Numbered from the stretch's first letter, positions 22,129 to 32,836 are shown. The stretch is 64,000 nucleotides of DNA from Luteimonas colneyensis (GCF_014836665.1 NZ_JACSQJ010000003.1:1-64000); one strand, 5' to 3'. The notes: generated by a model from the sequence alone, not told the origin. Numbers and translations: made by a program.

Positions 22129-22182
22129 CATGGATCCGTGGTTGCTCCGGCATTGCCGGGGCCCGGGATCCGTCTTGAATCT

Positions 22183-23520
22183 TCAGCCGCGCGGCAGGCC
22201 GCGCGCGCCACCCTTCAGGTTGGCCTTCTTGAGGAGGCTCTCGTACTGGTGCGACATCAGGTGGGCCTGGATCTGGGAGATGAAATCCATCACCACCACC
22301 ACCACGATCAGCAGCGAGGTGCCGCCGAAGTAGAACGACGCATTCAGTTCGCCGCGCATGAACTCGGGCAGCAGGCAGACCAGCACCAGGTAGGCGGCGC
22401 CGGCCGCGGTGAGCCGCGTCAGCACGCCATCGATGTAGTCGGCCGTGGCCTTGCCCGGCCGGATGCCCGGGATCAGCGCGCCGGACTTCTTCAGGTTGTC
22501 CGCGGTTTCCTGGGAATTGAAGACCAGCGCGGTGTAGAAGAAGGTGAAACCGGCGATCAGGCCCGCGTAAAGCAGGATGTACAGCGGCTCGCCCGGCGAC
22601 AGGGCCTGGCTGACCCGCTGCAGCCAGTTGGCCTGGCCGGCCTGGCTGAACCAGGTGGAAGCCGTGGCCGGGAACATGATGATCGACGAAGCGAAGATCG
22701 CCGGGATCACGCCCGCCATGTTGAGCTTCAGCGGCAGGAACGAGCTCTGGTTCATGTACGCGTTGCGACCACCCTGCCGACGCGCGTAGTTCACCGTGAT
22801 CCGGCGCTGGCCACGCTCGACGAACACCACGAAGTAGGTGAACGCCACCACCAGCAGCGCGATCACGATCACCGCGATCGGGCTCATGTCGCCGTTGCGG
22901 GCCGCTTCGAACGTCGTGATGATCGCGCTCGGCAGCCCGGCCACGATACCGGCGAAGATGATCAGCGACACGCCGTTGCCGACGCCGCGCTCGGTCACCT
23001 GCTCGCCCAGCCACACCAGGAACATGGTGCCGGCGGTGAGCGCCACGATCGCGGTCAGCACGAAGCCCAGGCCCGGCGCGTAGGCCACGCCCTGGCTCTG
23101 CAGCATGGTCGCGATACCGGCGGCCTGGAAGATCGCCAGCGGGATCGCGCCGATGCGCGACCACTGGGTGATCCTGCGGCGGCCGGACTCGCCTTCCTTC
23201 TGGATCGCCTTCAGGCTCGGCACGATCTGCACCAGCAGCTGGATGATGATCGAGGCGGAGATGTAGGGGATCACGTTCAGCGCGAAGACGCTGAAGCGCT
23301 CGAGGGCACCACCGGAGAACATGTTGAACATGTCCACGATGGTGCCGTCGGTCTGCTCCATCAGGCGGAGCATGGCATCGGGGTTGACGCCCGGCACCGG
23401 GATGTAGCACCCGATGCGGTAGACGATCAGCGCCCCGAGGACGAACAGCAGGCGCTGGCGCAGCTCGGTGAACTTGCCGAGCCCCGCCATGCCACCCATT
23501 GCGCCGCCGCTTCGTGCCAT
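22183..23520 (-). CDS. secY: Preprotein translocase subunit SecY
   Basis: 445 residues with ten predicted membrane segments; the channel of the Sec translocase with SecE and SecG. Recognisable parts: [45 protein letters not shown] (plug region) and [21 protein letters not shown]. Last gene of the spc operon, 7 bp after rplO. SecE is encoded at 49973-50356. Confidence 0.99.
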   Translation of the reverse strand: MARSGGAMGGMAGLGKFTELRQRLLFVLGALIVYRIGCYIPVPGVNPDAMLRLMEQTDGTIVDMFNMFSGGALERFSVFALNVIPYISASIIIQLLVQIVPSLKAIQKEGESGRRRITQWSRIGAIPLAIFQAAGIATMLQSQGVAYAPGLGFVLTAIVALTAGTMFLVWLGEQVTERGVGNGVSLIIFAGIVAGLPSAIITTFEAARNGDMSPIAVIVIALLVVAFTYFVVFVERGQRRITVNYARRQGGRNAYMNQSSFLPLKLNMAGVIPAIFASSIIMFPATASTWFSQAGQANWLQRVSQALSPGEPLYILLYAGLIAGFTFFYTALVFNSQETADNLKKSGALIPGIRPGKATADYIDGVLTRLTAAGAAYLVLVCLLPEFMRGELNASFYFGGTSLLIVVVVVMDFISQIQAHLMSHQYESLLKKANLKGGARGLPRG

Positions 23521-23527
23521 GCGCTGC

Positions 23528-23962
23528 TTACTCCTCGACCTTGCCGCCGGCGGCTTCGATCGCCGCGCGGGCGCCGGCCGTGGCCAGCAGGCCCTTGAGC
23601 ACCAGCTTCTTCGAGACGTCGCCCTTCTTCACGATCTTGGCGCGCTTGGCCGTGGCCGGCACCAGCTTCGCGGCGCGCAGGGCGGCGAAGTCGATGTCGC
23701 CTTCCAGGCGGTCGAGCTGGTACAGCATGACCTCGGCGGTGTCCGCGGCCATCCGCGAGCGGAAGCCGACCTTGGGCAGGCGCTTGCGCAGCGGCATCTG
23801 GCCGCCTTCGAAGCCGGCCTTGATCTTGCCCTTGCCCGAGCGGGCGAAGGAACCCTTGTGGCCGCGGCCGGCGGTCTTGCCGAGGCCGGAGCCGATGCCG
23901 CGGCCGACGCGCTTGCGCTCGGTGCGGGCGCCCTCTGCGGGCTGCATGGTGTTGAGCTTCAT
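23528..23962 (-). CDS. rplO: 50S ribosomal protein L15
   Basis: 144 residues. The Gly/Arg-rich N-terminal extension [21 protein letters not shown] threads into the 50S core; [17 protein letters not shown] follows. Four bases separate it from rpmD. Confidence 0.99.
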   Translation of the reverse strand: MKLNTMQPAEGARTERKRVGRGIGSGLGKTAGRGHKGSFARSGKGKIKAGFEGGQMPLRKRLPKVGFRSRMAADTAEVMLYQLDRLEGDIDFAALRAAKLVPATAKRAKIVKKGDVSKKLVLKGLLATAGARAAIEAAGGKVEE

Positions 23963-23966
23963 GTGC

Positions 23967-24164
23967 TTATTCCTCGACCCGGACCAGGTAGTGGACCTTG
24001 TTGATCAGGCCGCGGACCTGCGGGCTGTCCTTCAGTTCACGCACGGAGTTGAGCTTGCCCAGGCCCAGGGCCTTGACGGACAGGCGGTGCTTGGCCTGCG
24101 AGCCGCGCAGGCCCTTCACCAGGCGCACCTTGACGGTGCCGGTGCCGGCTTCGTTCTTAGCCAT
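23967..24164 (-). CDS. rpmD: 50S ribosomal protein L30
   Basis: 65 residues. The conserved [27 protein letters not shown] and [12 protein letters not shown]-type C-terminus ([14 protein letters not shown]) identify L30. Its start overlaps the 3' end of rpsE by 8 bp, suggesting coupled translation. Confidence 0.98.
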   Translation of the reverse strand: MAKNEAGTGTVKVRLVKGLRGSQAKHRLSVKALGLGKLNSVRELKDSPQVRGLINKVHYLVRVEE

Positions 24165-24696
24165 TGAGGATGTCCTCCACCTTCTTGCCGCGCTTGGCCG
24201 CGATGGCGCCAGGCGAATGCATGCCGGCCAGGCCCTTGACGGTGGCGCGGACGAGGTTGATCGGGTTGCGCGAGCCGACGGCCTTCGCCAGCACGTCCTT
24301 CACGCCGACGGCTTCCAGGACGGCGCGCATGGCGCCACCGGCGATCACGCCGGTACCTTCGGACGCGGGCTGCATGAACACGCGGGCGGCGCCATGGCCG
24401 GCCTTCACGGTGTGGTACAGCGTGCCGCCGTTGAGCTCGACGGTCGCCATGTTGCGGCGGGCCTGCTCCATCGACTTCTGGATGGCGACGGGGACCTCGC
24501 GGGCCTTGCCGTAGCCGAAGCCGACCTTGCCGGCGCCGTCGCCGACGACGGTCAGCGCGGTGAAGGTGAACTGGCGGCCACCCTTGACCGTCTTGCTGAC
24601 GCGGTTGACCGCGATCAGCTTCTCGATCATGCCGTCGTCGATTTCCTCGCGGTTGCGGTCGCGGTCACGACCGCGCGGGGCGCGTTCTTCTGCCAT
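24157..24696 (-). CDS. rpsE: 30S ribosomal protein S5
   Basis: 179 residues. The double-stranded RNA-binding domain has [20 protein letters not shown], and the second domain [18 protein letters not shown] and [19 protein letters not shown]. The residues around [11 protein letters not shown], the spectinomycin loop, look wild type. A 170-bp gap with a hairpin separates it from rplR. Confidence 0.99.
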   Translation of the reverse strand: MAEERAPRGRDRDRNREEIDDGMIEKLIAVNRVSKTVKGGRQFTFTALTVVGDGAGKVGFGYGKAREVPVAIQKSMEQARRNMATVELNGGTLYHTVKAGHGAARVFMQPASEGTGVIAGGAMRAVLEAVGVKDVLAKAVGSRNPINLVRATVKGLAGMHSPGAIAAKRGKKVEDILNG

Positions 24697-24825
24697 TTCG
24701 ATGCTGCCTGTGTTGTTGAGGGATGTACGGCTTGGCGCCGCTTATGGTTGTTGGATGGATCGGTGGACCGCGGTCCCGGGCAGAAGCCGGCAGGCGTCCG
24801 ATGCAGCCCGCATCGGCAGGAGGCG

Positions 24826-24851
24826 AAGGGTGGGGCCTGGGCCCCACCCTT
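24826..24851 (-). repeat. Perfect 12-bp palindromic hairpin between rplR and rpsE
   Basis: AAGGGTGGGGCC (24826-24837) and its complement (24840-24851) with a 2-nt centre. It follows the rplR stop in an unusually wide gap. No T-run follows on the minus strand, so it may be an mRNA-stabilising or pausing hairpin rather than a terminator. Confidence 0.6.
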
Positions 24852-24866
24852 TCAACACATTGACGC

Positions 24867-25220
24867 TTAGAACTGCAGGCCGCCTTCGCGCGCGGCGTCG
24901 GCCAGGGCCTTGATGCGCCCATGATACCTGTAACCGGAGCGGTCGAAGGCAACCGTTTCGATGCCGGCGGCCTTGGCCTTCTCGGCGATCGCGCGGCCGA
25001 CCTTGGCGGCGGCTTCGATGTTGTTGCGGTTCTTCAGGCCATCACCCACGTCGGCCTGGGTGGTGTTGGCGGCCGCCAGCACCTTCGAGCCGTCGGCGGT
25101 GAACACCTGGGCGTACAGGTGCTGGCCGGTGCGCAGCACCGACAGGCGCGGCACGCCGAGTTCGCGGATGTGGGCGCGCGTCGACTTGGCGCGACGCAGG
25201 CGGGCAATCTTCTTCTGCAT
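24867..25220 (-). CDS. rplR: 50S ribosomal protein L18
   Basis: 117 residues. [34 protein letters not shown] and the end [21 protein letters not shown] are characteristic. Binds 5S rRNA with L5. Between rplF (30 bp away) and the hairpin-containing gap before rpsE. Confidence 0.99.
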   Translation of the reverse strand: MQKKIARLRRAKSTRAHIRELGVPRLSVLRTGQHLYAQVFTADGSKVLAAANTTQADVGDGLKNRNNIEAAAKVGRAIAEKAKAAGIETVAFDRSGYRYHGRIKALADAAREGGLQF

Positions 25221-25250
25221 GGTCTTGTTCTCCGAAAGCTGAAGGCCCGC

Positions 25251-25778
25251 TTAGGCCTTCTTGGCTTCCTTGCGGATGATGTTCTCGCCGGCGTACTTGA
25301 CGCCCTTGCCCTTGTACGGCTCCGGCGGACGGTAGCCGCGGATCTTGGCGGCGACCTCGCCGACCTGCTGCTTGTCGGCGCCGCTGACCAGGATCTCGGT
25401 CTGCGTCGGCGTGCTGATGGTGATCCCCGCGGGCGCCTTGAAGAGCACCGGGTGGGAGAAACCGAGCGACAGGTTCAGGTCCTGACCCTGCATTGCGGCA
25501 CGGTAGCCGACGCCGACCAGTTCGAGCTTGCGCTCGAAACCCTGGGAGACGCCGTGGACCATGTTCGCGATGATCGAGCGCATGGTGCCGGTGATCGCCA
25601 CGTCTTCGGTGGTCGCCGGCGACAGGAGGGCCTGGCCGTCTTCCATCTTGAATTCGACGCCGGACGGCATGGCCATGGACAGCGAGCCCTTCGGGCCCTT
25701 GGCGGCGACGACGCCGTCCTGGACCTTGAGTTCCACGCCCTTCGCGAGGGCGATGGGCTTCTTGGCAATTCGGGACAT
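25251..25778 (-). CDS. rplF: 50S ribosomal protein L6
   Basis: 175 residues starting [20 protein letters not shown]. Two homologous RNA-binding domains; the end has [17 protein letters not shown], the L6 signature. The frame is open upstream into rpsH, but ATG at 25778 gives the family N-terminus and has GGAGGCACC just upstream. Confidence 0.99.
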   Translation of the reverse strand: MSRIAKKPIALAKGVELKVQDGVVAAKGPKGSLSMAMPSGVEFKMEDGQALLSPATTEDVAITGTMRSIIANMVHGVSQGFERKLELVGVGYRAAMQGQDLNLSLGFSHPVLFKAPAGITISTPTQTEILVSGADKQQVGEVAAKIRGYRPPEPYKGKGVKYAGENIIRKEAKKA

Positions 25779-25791
25779 TACGGTGCCTCCC

Positions 25792-26187
25792 TTAGGCCAC
25801 GAAGCACAGGACCTCGCCGCCGACGCCCTGCTGGCGCGCCTGCGCATCGGTCATGATGCCCTTCGAGGTGGAGATGATGGCGATACCCAGGCCGTTGAGG
25901 ACCTTGGGCAGTTCGGCCTTGCCGCGGTAATGGCGCAGGCCAGAGCGCGAAACGCGCTGCATGCGCTCGATGACCGGACGGCCTTCGTAGTACTTCAGCT
26001 CGATCTCGAGTTCGGCCTTGGCGCCGTTCTCGGTCACGCGCGCGCCGGAGATGTAGCCCTCGTCCTGCAGCACCTTGGCGATGGCCACCTTGGTCTTGGA
26101 CGACGGCATCTTCACCGTCGGCTTGCCGACGGCCGCCGCATTGCGCATGCGGGTCAGCATATCGGCGATGGGATCAGTCATGCTCAT
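25792..26187 (-). CDS. rpsH: 30S ribosomal protein S8
   Basis: 131 residues starting [17 protein letters not shown]. It binds 16S helix 21; in E. coli it represses the spc operon by binding near rplE. The C-terminal [25 protein letters not shown] is conserved. It lies 84 bp after rpsN. Confidence 0.99.
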   Translation of the reverse strand: MSMTDPIADMLTRMRNAAAVGKPTVKMPSSKTKVAIAKVLQDEGYISGARVTENGAKAELEIELKYYEGRPVIERMQRVSRSGLRHYRGKAELPKVLNGLGIAIISTSKGIMTDAQARQQGVGGEVLCFVA

Positions 26188-26239
26188 TGATGTGTACCTT
26201 TGAGTGCACCGATATCCGCGGGATTGCGAATTCGTTGGA

Positions 26240-26259
26240 CCGGGCCCTCGCGGGCCCGG
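26240..26259 (-). repeat. GC hairpin between rpsN and rpsH
   Basis: 8-bp stem CCGGGCCC/GGGCCCGG with a TCGC loop in the rpsN-rpsH gap. No T-run; probably an mRNA processing or stabilising structure. Confidence 0.45.
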
Positions 26260-26271
26260 GTGTTGCCTGGC

Positions 26272-26577
26272 TTACCAGCTCGCCTTGCGCAGGCCGGGAA
26301 CGTCGCCGTTCATCGTCGCCTTGCGCAGCATGTTGCGGCCCAGGCCGAACTTGCTGTACACCGCGCGCGGACGGCCGGTCAGGGCGCAGCGCGTGGTCTG
26401 GCGCGAGGGCGAGGAGTCGCGGGGAAGCTTCTGCAGCTTGACCGCCGCGTCCATCTTCTCCTCGTAGCTCGCCGAGTCGCTGCTGACGATCTTCTTGAGC
26501 GCGTCGCGCTTGGCGGCGAACTTCTTCGCCAGCTTCTCGCGCTTCGCTTCGCGGTTGATCATTGAGGTCTTGGCCAT
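26272..26577 (-). CDS. rpsN: 30S ribosomal protein S14 (zinc-independent type)
   Basis: 101 residues, the long form without the zinc-binding Cys pairs. [19 protein letters not shown] opens the protein; [20 protein letters not shown] and the end [11 protein letters not shown] are conserved. Between rplE and rpsH. Confidence 0.99.
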   Translation of the reverse strand: MAKTSMINREAKREKLAKKFAAKRDALKKIVSSDSASYEEKMDAAVKLQKLPRDSSPSRQTTRCALTGRPRAVYSKFGLGRNMLRKATMNGDVPGLRKASW

Positions 26578-26589
26578 GTCTCTATCCGG

Positions 26590-27132
26590 TCAGTTGCGGA
26601 ACGGGAAGCGGAAGGCCTCGAGCAGGGCGCGGGCTTCCTCGTTGGTCTTGGCGGTCGTGGTGATGGCGATGTCCATGCCACGGAGCGCGTCGACCTGGTC
26701 GAAGTCGATCTCCGGGAAGATGATCTGCTCCTTCACGCCCATGTTGTAGTTGCCACGACCGTCGAACGAACGGCCCGACACGCCGCGGAAGTCGCGGACG
26801 CGCGGCAGGGCCACGTTGACCAGGCGGTCGAAGAACTCGTACATGTGCGCGCGGCGCAGCGTGACCTTGCAGCCGATCGGCCAGCCGTCACGGATCTTGA
26901 ACGAGGCCACGGACACGCGCGACTTGGTGACCAGCGGCTTCTGGCCGGAGATCTTGGCCATGTCGGCGGTCGCGTTCTCGAGCACCTTCTTGTTCGCCGC
27001 GGCCTCGCCCACGCCCATGTTCAGCGTGATCTTGACCAGGCGGGGAACCTGCATCGGATTGGTGTAGCCGAACTGCTCGGTGAGCTTCGGCACCACTTCT
27101 TCCTTGTAGAACTTTTCCAGACGGGTGGTCAT
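26590..27132 (-). CDS. rplE: 50S ribosomal protein L5
   Basis: 180 residues. [36 protein letters not shown] and [19 protein letters not shown] identify L5, the 5S rRNA binder at the central protuberance. ATG at 27132 matches the family start; an upstream GTG is open in frame but without similarity. Confidence 0.99.
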   Translation of the reverse strand: MTTRLEKFYKEEVVPKLTEQFGYTNPMQVPRLVKITLNMGVGEAAANKKVLENATADMAKISGQKPLVTKSRVSVASFKIRDGWPIGCKVTLRRAHMYEFFDRLVNVALPRVRDFRGVSGRSFDGRGNYNMGVKEQIIFPEIDFDQVDALRGMDIAITTTAKTNEEARALLEAFRFPFRN

Positions 27133-27142
27133 TTCACATTCC

Positions 27143-27457
27143 TCAGGCGTCAATCGCCTCACCACTCGAGCGGAACACGCGTACGCGGCGTCCATCCTCG
27201 AGGACCTTGGTTCCGATGCGCTCGCCCTTGCCCGAGGCAGGGTTGAAGTGCATCACGTTCGACGCGTCGATCGGCGCCTCGCGCTCGACCACGCCGCCAG
27301 GCTGGTTCGCCTGGGGATTCGGCTTGGTGTGGCGCTTGATGATGTTCACGTTGGACACGACGACCTTGTCGCCGAGCACGCGGACGACTTCGCCCTGCTT
27401 GCCCTTGTCCTTGCCGGCGGTGACGACGACGCGGTCACCCTTCTTGATGCGGTTCAT
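27143..27457 (-). CDS. rplX: 50S ribosomal protein L24
   Basis: 104 residues. A KOW motif lies at the N-terminus ([21 protein letters not shown]). Assembly initiator of the 50S subunit. 10 bp before rplE and 21 bp after rplN. Confidence 0.99.
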   Translation of the reverse strand: MNRIKKGDRVVVTAGKDKGKQGEVVRVLGDKVVVSNVNIIKRHTKPNPQANQPGGVVEREAPIDASNVMHFNPASGKGERIGTKVLEDGRRVRVFRSSGEAIDA

Positions 27458-27478
27458 GTCTGTTTCCTCTCGGCCTGC

Positions 27479-27847
27479 TCAGAGCACTTCGGGTGCGAGC
27501 GAGACGATCTTCATGAACTTCTCGGAGCGCAGCTCGCGGGTCACGGGCCCGAAGATGCGGGTGCCGATCGGCTCCTGCTTGTTGTTCAGCAGCACGGCGG
27601 CGTTGCCGTCGAAGCGGATCAGCGAACCGTCGGCACGACGCACGCCCTTGCGGGTGCGCACCACGACGGCGTCGTAGACCTCGCCCTTCTTCACCTTGCC
27701 GCGCGGAATGGCGTCCTTGACGGACACCTTGATGATGTCGCCGATGCCGGCGTAACGGCGCTTCGAGCCGCCCAGCACCTTGATGCACATCACTTCCTTG
27801 GCGCCGGAGTTGTCCGCCACCATCAGGTGGCTCTGCATCTGGATCAT
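27479..27847 (-). CDS. rplN: 50S ribosomal protein L14
   Basis: 122 residues starting [20 protein letters not shown]; the end [24 protein letters not shown] is typical. It contacts L19 and forms inter-subunit bridge B8. First gene of the classical spc block here, 12 bp after rpsQ with no terminator between, so S10 and spc probably form one unit. Confidence 0.99.
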   Translation of the reverse strand: MIQMQSHLMVADNSGAKEVMCIKVLGGSKRRYAGIGDIIKVSVKDAIPRGKVKKGEVYDAVVVRTRKGVRRADGSLIRFDGNAAVLLNNKQEPIGTRIFGPVTRELRSEKFMKIVSLAPEVL

Positions 27848-27859
27848 TTCGGAGCCTCC

Positions 27860-28126
27860 TTATTCAGCGGCGCGGGCGACGATTTCGACGACGCGCCAGT
27901 TCTTGGTCTTGGACATCGGCGCGATCTCCACCACGCGGACGATATCGCCCTCGTTGCAGGAGTTGTCGGCGTCGTGGGCGTGCAGCTTGGTCGAGCGGCG
28001 GATGTACTTGCCGTACAGCTCGTGCTTGACCTGGCGCTCCAGGAGCACCGTCACGGTCTTGTCCATCTTGTTGCTGACGACGCGGCCTTCGACCGTGCGC
28101 AGCTTCTTTTCGGTATTTTCGGTCAT
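27860..28126 (-). CDS. rpsQ: 30S ribosomal protein S17
   Basis: 88 residues. [20 protein letters not shown] and [21 protein letters not shown] are S17 signatures (OB fold, primary 16S binder). 13 bp after rpmC. Confidence 0.99.
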   Translation of the reverse strand: MTENTEKKLRTVEGRVVSNKMDKTVTVLLERQVKHELYGKYIRRSTKLHAHDADNSCNEGDIVRVVEIAPMSKTKNWRVVEIVARAAE

Positions 28127-28139
28127 GTCTGCCCGGTCC

Positions 28140-28325
28140 TTACTGCTTCGCGCCGAGGAGGGTGTTGACGCGAGCGATCTCGCGGCGAACCCGGCGGGCG
28201 TCGTGGGTCTTGGCGAGCTGGCCGGTCGCCTTCTGCATGCGCAGCGAGAACTGCTCCTTCTGCAGCTCCAGCAGGTGCGCCTTCAGTTCGTCCGAAGACT
28301 TCTGGCGGAGTTCCTTGATGTCCAT
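28140..28325 (-). CDS. rpmC: 50S ribosomal protein L29
   Basis: 61 residues, [20 protein letters not shown] to NTLLGAKQ, two helices forming part of the tunnel-exit platform that binds trigger factor and SRP. The ATG shares its A with the rplP TGA (TGATG), so translation is coupled. Confidence 0.98.
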   Translation of the reverse strand: MDIKELRQKSSDELKAHLLELQKEQFSLRMQKATGQLAKTHDARRVRREIARVNTLLGAKQ

Positions 28326-28738
28326 CAGCGCACCGTCCGGGTCACGAAAGTGGTGGTGACCGAGAGCTTGGCGGCCGCCAGGCGGAACGCTTCGCGCGCC
28401 GTCACCTCGTCGACGCCCTCGATCTCGTAGATCATGCGGCCGGGCTGGATCTGGGCCACCCAGTACTCCACGTTGCCCTTGCCCGAGCCCATGCGGACCT
28501 CGATCGGCTTCTTCGAGATCGGCTTGTCGGGGAATACGCGGATCCACATCTTGCCGCCACGCTTGACGTAGCGGCTGATGGCACGACGCGCGGCCTCGAT
28601 CTGGCGGGCGGTCAGCTGGCCGGTGGCGGTGGCCTTCAGGCCGTACTCACCGAAGCTGACGGCGTTCGCGCTCCAGGACAGGCCGTCGTTGCGGCCCTTG
28701 TGCATCTTGCGGTATTTGGTTCGCTTGGGTTGCAGCAT
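28325..28738 (-). CDS. rplP: 50S ribosomal protein L16
   Basis: 137 residues. [20 protein letters not shown] opens it; [20 protein letters not shown] and [14 protein letters not shown] follow, lying near the A site. One-base overlap with rpmC; 3 bp after rpsC. Confidence 0.99.
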   Translation of the reverse strand: MLQPKRTKYRKMHKGRNDGLSWSANAVSFGEYGLKATATGQLTARQIEAARRAISRYVKRGGKMWIRVFPDKPISKKPIEVRMGSGKGNVEYWVAQIQPGRMIYEIEGVDEVTAREAFRLAAAKLSVTTTFVTRTVR

Positions 28739-28741
28739 GAC

Positions 28742-29482
28742 TTAGTCCCTCGCCTCGCGTTCGCGACGCGGGCCACGCGGGCGCTCGCGGTCGCCACGAT
28801 CACCACGCTCGCCGCGCGGAGAATCGTCCTGCTTTTCCTGGCCGACCTGGGCGAAGTCGAAGATCTCGCCCTTGTAGATCCAGGTCTTGATGCCGATGAT
28901 CCCGTAGGTCGTCCTGGCTTCGGCGAAGCCGTAGTCGACGTCGGCGCGGAGGGTGTGCAGCGGCACGCGGCCTTCGCGGTACCACTCCGAACGCGCGATC
29001 TCGGCGCCGTTCAGGCGGCCGGCGACGTTGACCTTGATGCCCAGCGCGCCCAGGCGCATCGCGTTGCCGACGGCGCGCTTCATCGCGCGGCGGAACATGA
29101 TGCGGCGCTCCAGCTGCTGCGCGATCGACTCGGCGACCAGCTGCGCGTCGAGCTCGGGCTTGCGGACCTCGGTGACGTTGATGTGCGCCGGGACGCCCAT
29201 CATCTCGCTGACTTCCTTGCGCAGCTTCTCGATGTCCTCGCCACGCTTGCCGATCACCACGCCCGGACGGGCGGTGTGGATCGTCACGCGCGCCGACTTC
29301 GAGGGGCGCTCGATCATGATGCGGCTGATGCCGGCGGCGGCGAGCTTCTTGCGAAGCATCTCGCGGACCTTCAGGTCCGAAGCCAGGTAACCGGCGTATT
29401 CCTTCTTGCCGGCGTACCACTTCGAGTTCCAGTCCTTGGCGATGCCGAGGCGGATGCCGGTGGGGTGAACTTTGTGACCCAT
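28742..29482 (-). CDS. rpsC: 30S ribosomal protein S3
   Basis: 246 residues starting [20 protein letters not shown]. The KH domain has [20 protein letters not shown]; the C-terminal domain has [14 protein letters not shown]. The charged tail ([19 protein letters not shown]) is longer and more Arg-rich than in E. coli. ATG at 29482 matches the family; a GTG at 29506 is upstream. Confidence 0.99.
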   Translation of the reverse strand: MGHKVHPTGIRLGIAKDWNSKWYAGKKEYAGYLASDLKVREMLRKKLAAAGISRIMIERPSKSARVTIHTARPGVVIGKRGEDIEKLRKEVSEMMGVPAHINVTEVRKPELDAQLVAESIAQQLERRIMFRRAMKRAVGNAMRLGALGIKVNVAGRLNGAEIARSEWYREGRVPLHTLRADVDYGFAEARTTYGIIGIKTWIYKGEIFDFAQVGQEKQDDSPRGERGDRGDRERPRGPRREREARD

Positions 29483-29486
29483 ATGC

Positions 29487-29822
29487 TTACTTCCCCTCGC
29501 CGACAACGACGGTGATGTGGCTGGTGCGCTTGAGGATGCGCGTGCCGCGGCCCTTCGCCCGCGCCATGAAGCGCTTCAGCGTGGGGCCTTCGTCGACCAT
29601 GATCGCCTTGACCTTCAACTCGTCGACGTCCGCGCCGAGGTTGTTCTCGGCGTTGGAGGTGGCGGAGTACACGACCTTGTAGATCATGTGCGCGGCCTTC
29701 TTGTCGCTGAACTTCAGCAGGTCGAGGGCACGGGCGGCCGACAGGCCACGGACCTGGTCGGCGACCAGGCGCGCCTTCTGCGGGGAGATGCGCGCGGTGC
29801 GCAGGATTGCCTTCGCTTCCAT
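29487..29822 (-). CDS. rplV: 50S ribosomal protein L22
   Basis: 111 residues from ATG 29822 ([20 protein letters not shown]), chosen because AAGGAG sits six bases upstream; the ATG at 29828 is too close to it. [19 protein letters not shown] holds the long hairpin that lines the exit tunnel and affects macrolide response; it appears full length. Confidence 0.97.
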   Translation of the reverse strand: MEAKAILRTARISPQKARLVADQVRGLSAARALDLLKFSDKKAAHMIYKVVYSATSNAENNLGADVDELKVKAIMVDEGPTLKRFMARAKGRGTRILKRTSHITVVVGEGK

Positions 29823-29832
29823 CGTCATCTCC

Positions 29833-30099
29833 TTAACGCGACTTCTTGTCGCCGCCATGACCCTTGAAGGTCCTGGTCAGGGCGAACTCGCCGAGCTTGT
29901 GGCCAACCATGTTCTCGTTGACGAGCACCGGGACGTGGTTGCGGCCGTTGTGCACGGCGATGGTGAAACCCACCATCTCCGGGAGCACCATCGACCGGCG
30001 CGACCAGGTCTTGATCGGCTTCTTGGTGTTGCCCGCCGCTTCCACCTTCTTGATGAGGTGGTGGTCGACGAACGGGCCCTTCTTGAGTGAACGTGCCAT
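29833..30099 (-). CDS. rpsS: 30S ribosomal protein S19
   Basis: 88 residues: [40 protein letters not shown] and [20 protein letters not shown] are the family blocks. Head of the 30S subunit, pairs with S13. 6 bp after rplB and 10 bp before rplV. Confidence 0.99.
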   Translation of the reverse strand: MARSLKKGPFVDHHLIKKVEAAGNTKKPIKTWSRRSMVLPEMVGFTIAVHNGRNHVPVLVNENMVGHKLGEFALTRTFKGHGGDKKSR

Positions 30100-30105
30100 G
30101 GTCGA

Positions 30106-30933
30106 TTAGCTCCTGCGGTCGCGCACGATGAACTGCTGCGTCCGCTTGTTGTGGCGGGTCTTGTAACCCTTGGTCGGAACGCCCCAGGGGGTGACCGGGT
30201 GCGGGTTGCCCTGCCCGGCCTTGGCCTCGCCACCGCCGTGCGGATGGTCGACCGGGTTCATGGCCGCGCCGCGGACGGTCGGCTTGATGCCGCGCCAGCG
30301 CTTCGCGCCTGCCTTGCCCAGCTTCTCCAGGTTGTGCTCGGAGTTGCCGACTTCGCCGATGGTCGCGCGGCACTCGGCCGGAACGCGGCGCATCTCGCCC
30401 GAACGCAGGCGCAGGGTGGCGTAGACGCCTTCGCGGGCCACCAGCTGCACGCCGGCGCCGGCGGCGCGGGCGATCTGCGCGCCCTTGCCCGGCTTCATCT
30501 CGATGCAGTGCACCGTGGAGCCGACCGGGATGTTCCGCAGCGGCAGGGTGTTGCCGGCGCGGATCGGGGCGTCGTTGCCCGCGATCACCTGGTCGCCGGC
30601 CTTCAGGCCCTTGGGCGCGATGATGTAGCGGCGCTCACCGTCGATGTACACCAGCAGCGCGATGTGCGCGGTGCGGTTGGGGTCGTACTCGATCCGCTCC
30701 ACGCGCGCCGGGATACCTTCCTTGTCGCGCTTGAAGTCGATGATGCGGTAGTGCTGCTTGTGGCCACCGCCGATGTGGCGGGTGGTGATGCGGCCGTGGT
30801 GGTTGCGGCCACCGGTCTTGCTCTGCTTCTCGACGAGCGGTGCGTAGGGCGCGCCCTTGTGCAGCTCGGGCGAGACCACGCGGACTGCACTGCGGCGGCC
30901 GGCGGAGGTGGGCTTGAAATTCATCAATGGCAT
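30106..30933 (-). CDS. rplB: 50S ribosomal protein L2
   Basis: 275 residues, needed for subunit association and peptidyl transfer. [20 protein letters not shown]-type N-domain, [19 protein letters not shown], and the C-terminal [18 protein letters not shown] with the conserved His near the peptidyl transferase centre. Confidence 0.99.
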   Translation of the reverse strand: MPLMNFKPTSAGRRSAVRVVSPELHKGAPYAPLVEKQSKTGGRNHHGRITTRHIGGGHKQHYRIIDFKRDKEGIPARVERIEYDPNRTAHIALLVYIDGERRYIIAPKGLKAGDQVIAGNDAPIRAGNTLPLRNIPVGSTVHCIEMKPGKGAQIARAAGAGVQLVAREGVYATLRLRSGEMRRVPAECRATIGEVGNSEHNLEKLGKAGAKRWRGIKPTVRGAAMNPVDHPHGGGEAKAGQGNPHPVTPWGVPTKGYKTRHNKRTQQFIVRDRRS

Positions 30934-30943
30934 GGGGGCTTCC

Positions 30944-31246
30944 TCAGGCCTTGGCGTTCATGACGTCGATCGACTGGCCGTCGGCGAGCTTCACGTAGGC
31001 CTTGCGCCAGTCGCCGCGGCGACCCTGGCGGTTGCGGAAGGCCTTGTTCTTGCCCTTCACGTTGACCACGTTCACAGCCTCGACCTTGACGTCGAACAGC
31101 TTCTCGACCGCGTACTTGATGTCGGCCTTGGTGGCATCGGTCGACACTTCGAACGCGTACTGGTTGGACACTTCCTGCAGGCGCGCGGTCTTCTCGGACA
31201 CGCGCGGCGCACGGATGAGTGCATAGAGCTTGGCGTCGTTGATCAT
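30944..31246 (-). CDS. rplW: 50S ribosomal protein L23
   Basis: 100 residues. [15 protein letters not shown] and [22 protein letters not shown] are L23 blocks. It forms the tunnel-exit docking site for trigger factor and SRP. ATG at 31246 overlaps the rplD stop as ATGA with GAGGAG upstream; the GTG at 31255 is less likely. Confidence 0.97.
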   Translation of the reverse strand: MINDAKLYALIRAPRVSEKTARLQEVSNQYAFEVSTDATKADIKYAVEKLFDVKVEAVNVVNVKGKNKAFRNRQGRRGDWRKAYVKLADGQSIDVMNAKA

Positions 31247-31848
31247 GCCAGCCACTCCTCGATCTTCTTCATGGCGTCGGCGGTGACCAGCACGCTGTCG
31301 GCGCCGACCAGCGAGACCGGGTCCAGCCCCTGCACGTCGCGGATCTCGACGTAGGGCAGGTTGCGGGCCGACAGGTACAGGTGCTCCGAGGCATCCTCGG
31401 TCACGATCAGCGGACGCTTGCCGAGGTTGAAGCCCTTCAGCTTCTCGACCAGCGCGCTCGTCTTCGTGCCCTCGACGTCGAAGGTCTCGACGACCTGCAG
31501 GCGGTCCTGGCGGACCAGCTCGGACAGGATCGCCATCATCGCCGCGCGGTACATCTTGCGGTTGACCTTCTGCTCGAAGCTGCGCGGCTTGGCCGCGAAG
31601 GTCACGCCGCCGCCGACGAAGATCGGGGCCGTCAGGGCGCCATGACGCGCGCCGCCGCCCTTCTGCTTCTTCGACTTCTTGGTCGTGCCGTTGACTTCCG
31701 AACGCGTCTTCTGCGCCTTGGTACCGGCGCGACCGGCGTTGCGGTACGCGACCACGACCTGGTGGACCAGGTCCCGGTTGAATTCGCGCCCGAACACCAC
31801 GTCGGAAACGGACATCTTGTTGCTGCTACCGGTGATAGAGAGTTCCAT
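31243..31848 (-). CDS. rplD: 50S ribosomal protein L4
   Basis: 201 residues, the same as E. coli L4, from ATG 31848 (MELSIT). The upstream ATG at 31854 lies too close to the AAGGAG. Extended loop [22 protein letters not shown] reaches the tunnel. In enterics L4 represses its own S10 operon by attenuation; an attenuator-like hairpin is present in the leader here at 32948-32980. Confidence 0.97.
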   Translation of the reverse strand: MELSITGSSNKMSVSDVVFGREFNRDLVHQVVVAYRNAGRAGTKAQKTRSEVNGTTKKSKKQKGGGARHGALTAPIFVGGGVTFAAKPRSFEQKVNRKMYRAAMMAILSELVRQDRLQVVETFDVEGTKTSALVEKLKGFNLGKRPLIVTEDASEHLYLSARNLPYVEIRDVQGLDPVSLVGADSVLVTADAMKKIEEWLA

Positions 31849-31860
31849 CGCCATCTCTCC

Positions 31861-32514
31861 TTATGCCTTGCTCGCGGGACGCACGATCACGTCTCCGCCC
31901 GGCGCGCCCGGAACCGCACCCTTGACGGCGATCAGGCCGCGCTCGGCGTCGACCCGGACCACCTCGAGGTTCTGCGTGCTCTGGCGGACGCCGCCCATGT
32001 GGCCGGCCATCTTCTTGCCCGGGAACACGCGGCCCGGGGTCTGGCGCTGGCCGATCGAACCCGGCGAGCGGTGCGACAGCGAGTTGCCGTGCGTCGCGTC
32101 ACCCATGCTGAAGTTCCAGCGCTTGATCGTGCCCTGGAAACCCTTGCCCTTGGTCACGCCCTCGACGTCGACCATCTGGCCGACCTCGAAGATGTCGGCC
32201 TTGATCTCGCCGCCCACTTCGAAGCCGCCAATCTGGTCGTCGGCAACGCGCAGTTCCCACAGGCCACGACCCGCTTCCACCTTGGCCTTGGCCAGGTGGC
32301 CGGCCTCGGGCTTGTTAACCAGCACGGCGCGCTTGCTGCCGACGGCGACCTGCACGGCGCTGTAGCCGTCGGTCTCGCTGGTCTTCACCTGGGTGATCCG
32401 GTTCGGGGTGGCTTCGATCAGGGTGACCGGGATGGACTGGCCATCTTCGGTGAACACCCGGCTCATGCCGGCCTTGCGACCGACGATTCCCAGCGAATGC
32501 TTCTTCGCAGTCAT
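31861..32514 (-). CDS. rplC: 50S ribosomal protein L3
   Basis: 217 residues. [36 protein letters not shown] and [15 protein letters not shown] identify L3, which approaches the peptidyl transferase centre. PrmB methylates a Gln in the [12 protein letters not shown] loop in E. coli; the Gln is present. 10 bp after rpsJ. Confidence 0.99.
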   Translation of the reverse strand: MTAKKHSLGIVGRKAGMSRVFTEDGQSIPVTLIEATPNRITQVKTSETDGYSAVQVAVGSKRAVLVNKPEAGHLAKAKVEAGRGLWELRVADDQIGGFEVGGEIKADIFEVGQMVDVEGVTKGKGFQGTIKRWNFSMGDATHGNSLSHRSPGSIGQRQTPGRVFPGKKMAGHMGGVRQSTQNLEVVRVDAERGLIAVKGAVPGAPGGDVIVRPASKA

Positions 32515-32524
32515 GTCAGTGGCC

Positions 32525-32836
32525 TCAGGTCAGCTTGATCTGGACGTCGACGCCGGCCGCGAGCTCGAGCTTCATCAGCGCGTCCACGGTCTTGTCGTTG
32601 GGGTCGACGATGTCGAGCACGCGCTTGTGCGTGCGGGTTTCGTACTGGTCGCGCGCATCCTTGTCGACGTGCGGCGACGTCAGGATGGTGTAACGCTCGA
32701 TCTTGGTCGGCAGGGGGATCGGGCCGCGCACCTGGGCGCCCGTCCGCTTGGCCGTTTCGACGATCTCGCTGGCCGAACGGTCGATCAGTCGATGATCGAA
32801 CGCCTTCAGCCGGATCCGGATCTTTTGGTCCGCCAT
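32525..32836 (-). CDS. rpsJ: 30S ribosomal protein S10 (NusE)
   Basis: 103 residues. [29 protein letters not shown]-type start (in segments [14 protein letters not shown] and [14 protein letters not shown]) and [15 protein letters not shown]. Also joins NusB in antitermination and NusG in transcription-translation coupling. First gene of the S10 operon; the 474-bp leader to tufA holds a promoter and several RNA structures. Confidence 0.99.
   Translation of the reverse strand: MADQKIRIRLKAFDHRLIDRSASEIVETAKRTGAQVRGPIPLPTKIERYTILTSPHVDKDARDQYETRTHKRVLDIVDPNDKTVDALMKLELAAGVDVQIKLT

Noticed and set aside
22270-22300. CACCAC trinucleotide run as a repeat or His-tag-like gene in the secY region.
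   Set aside because: It is the antisense of a Val-rich membrane segment in SecY.
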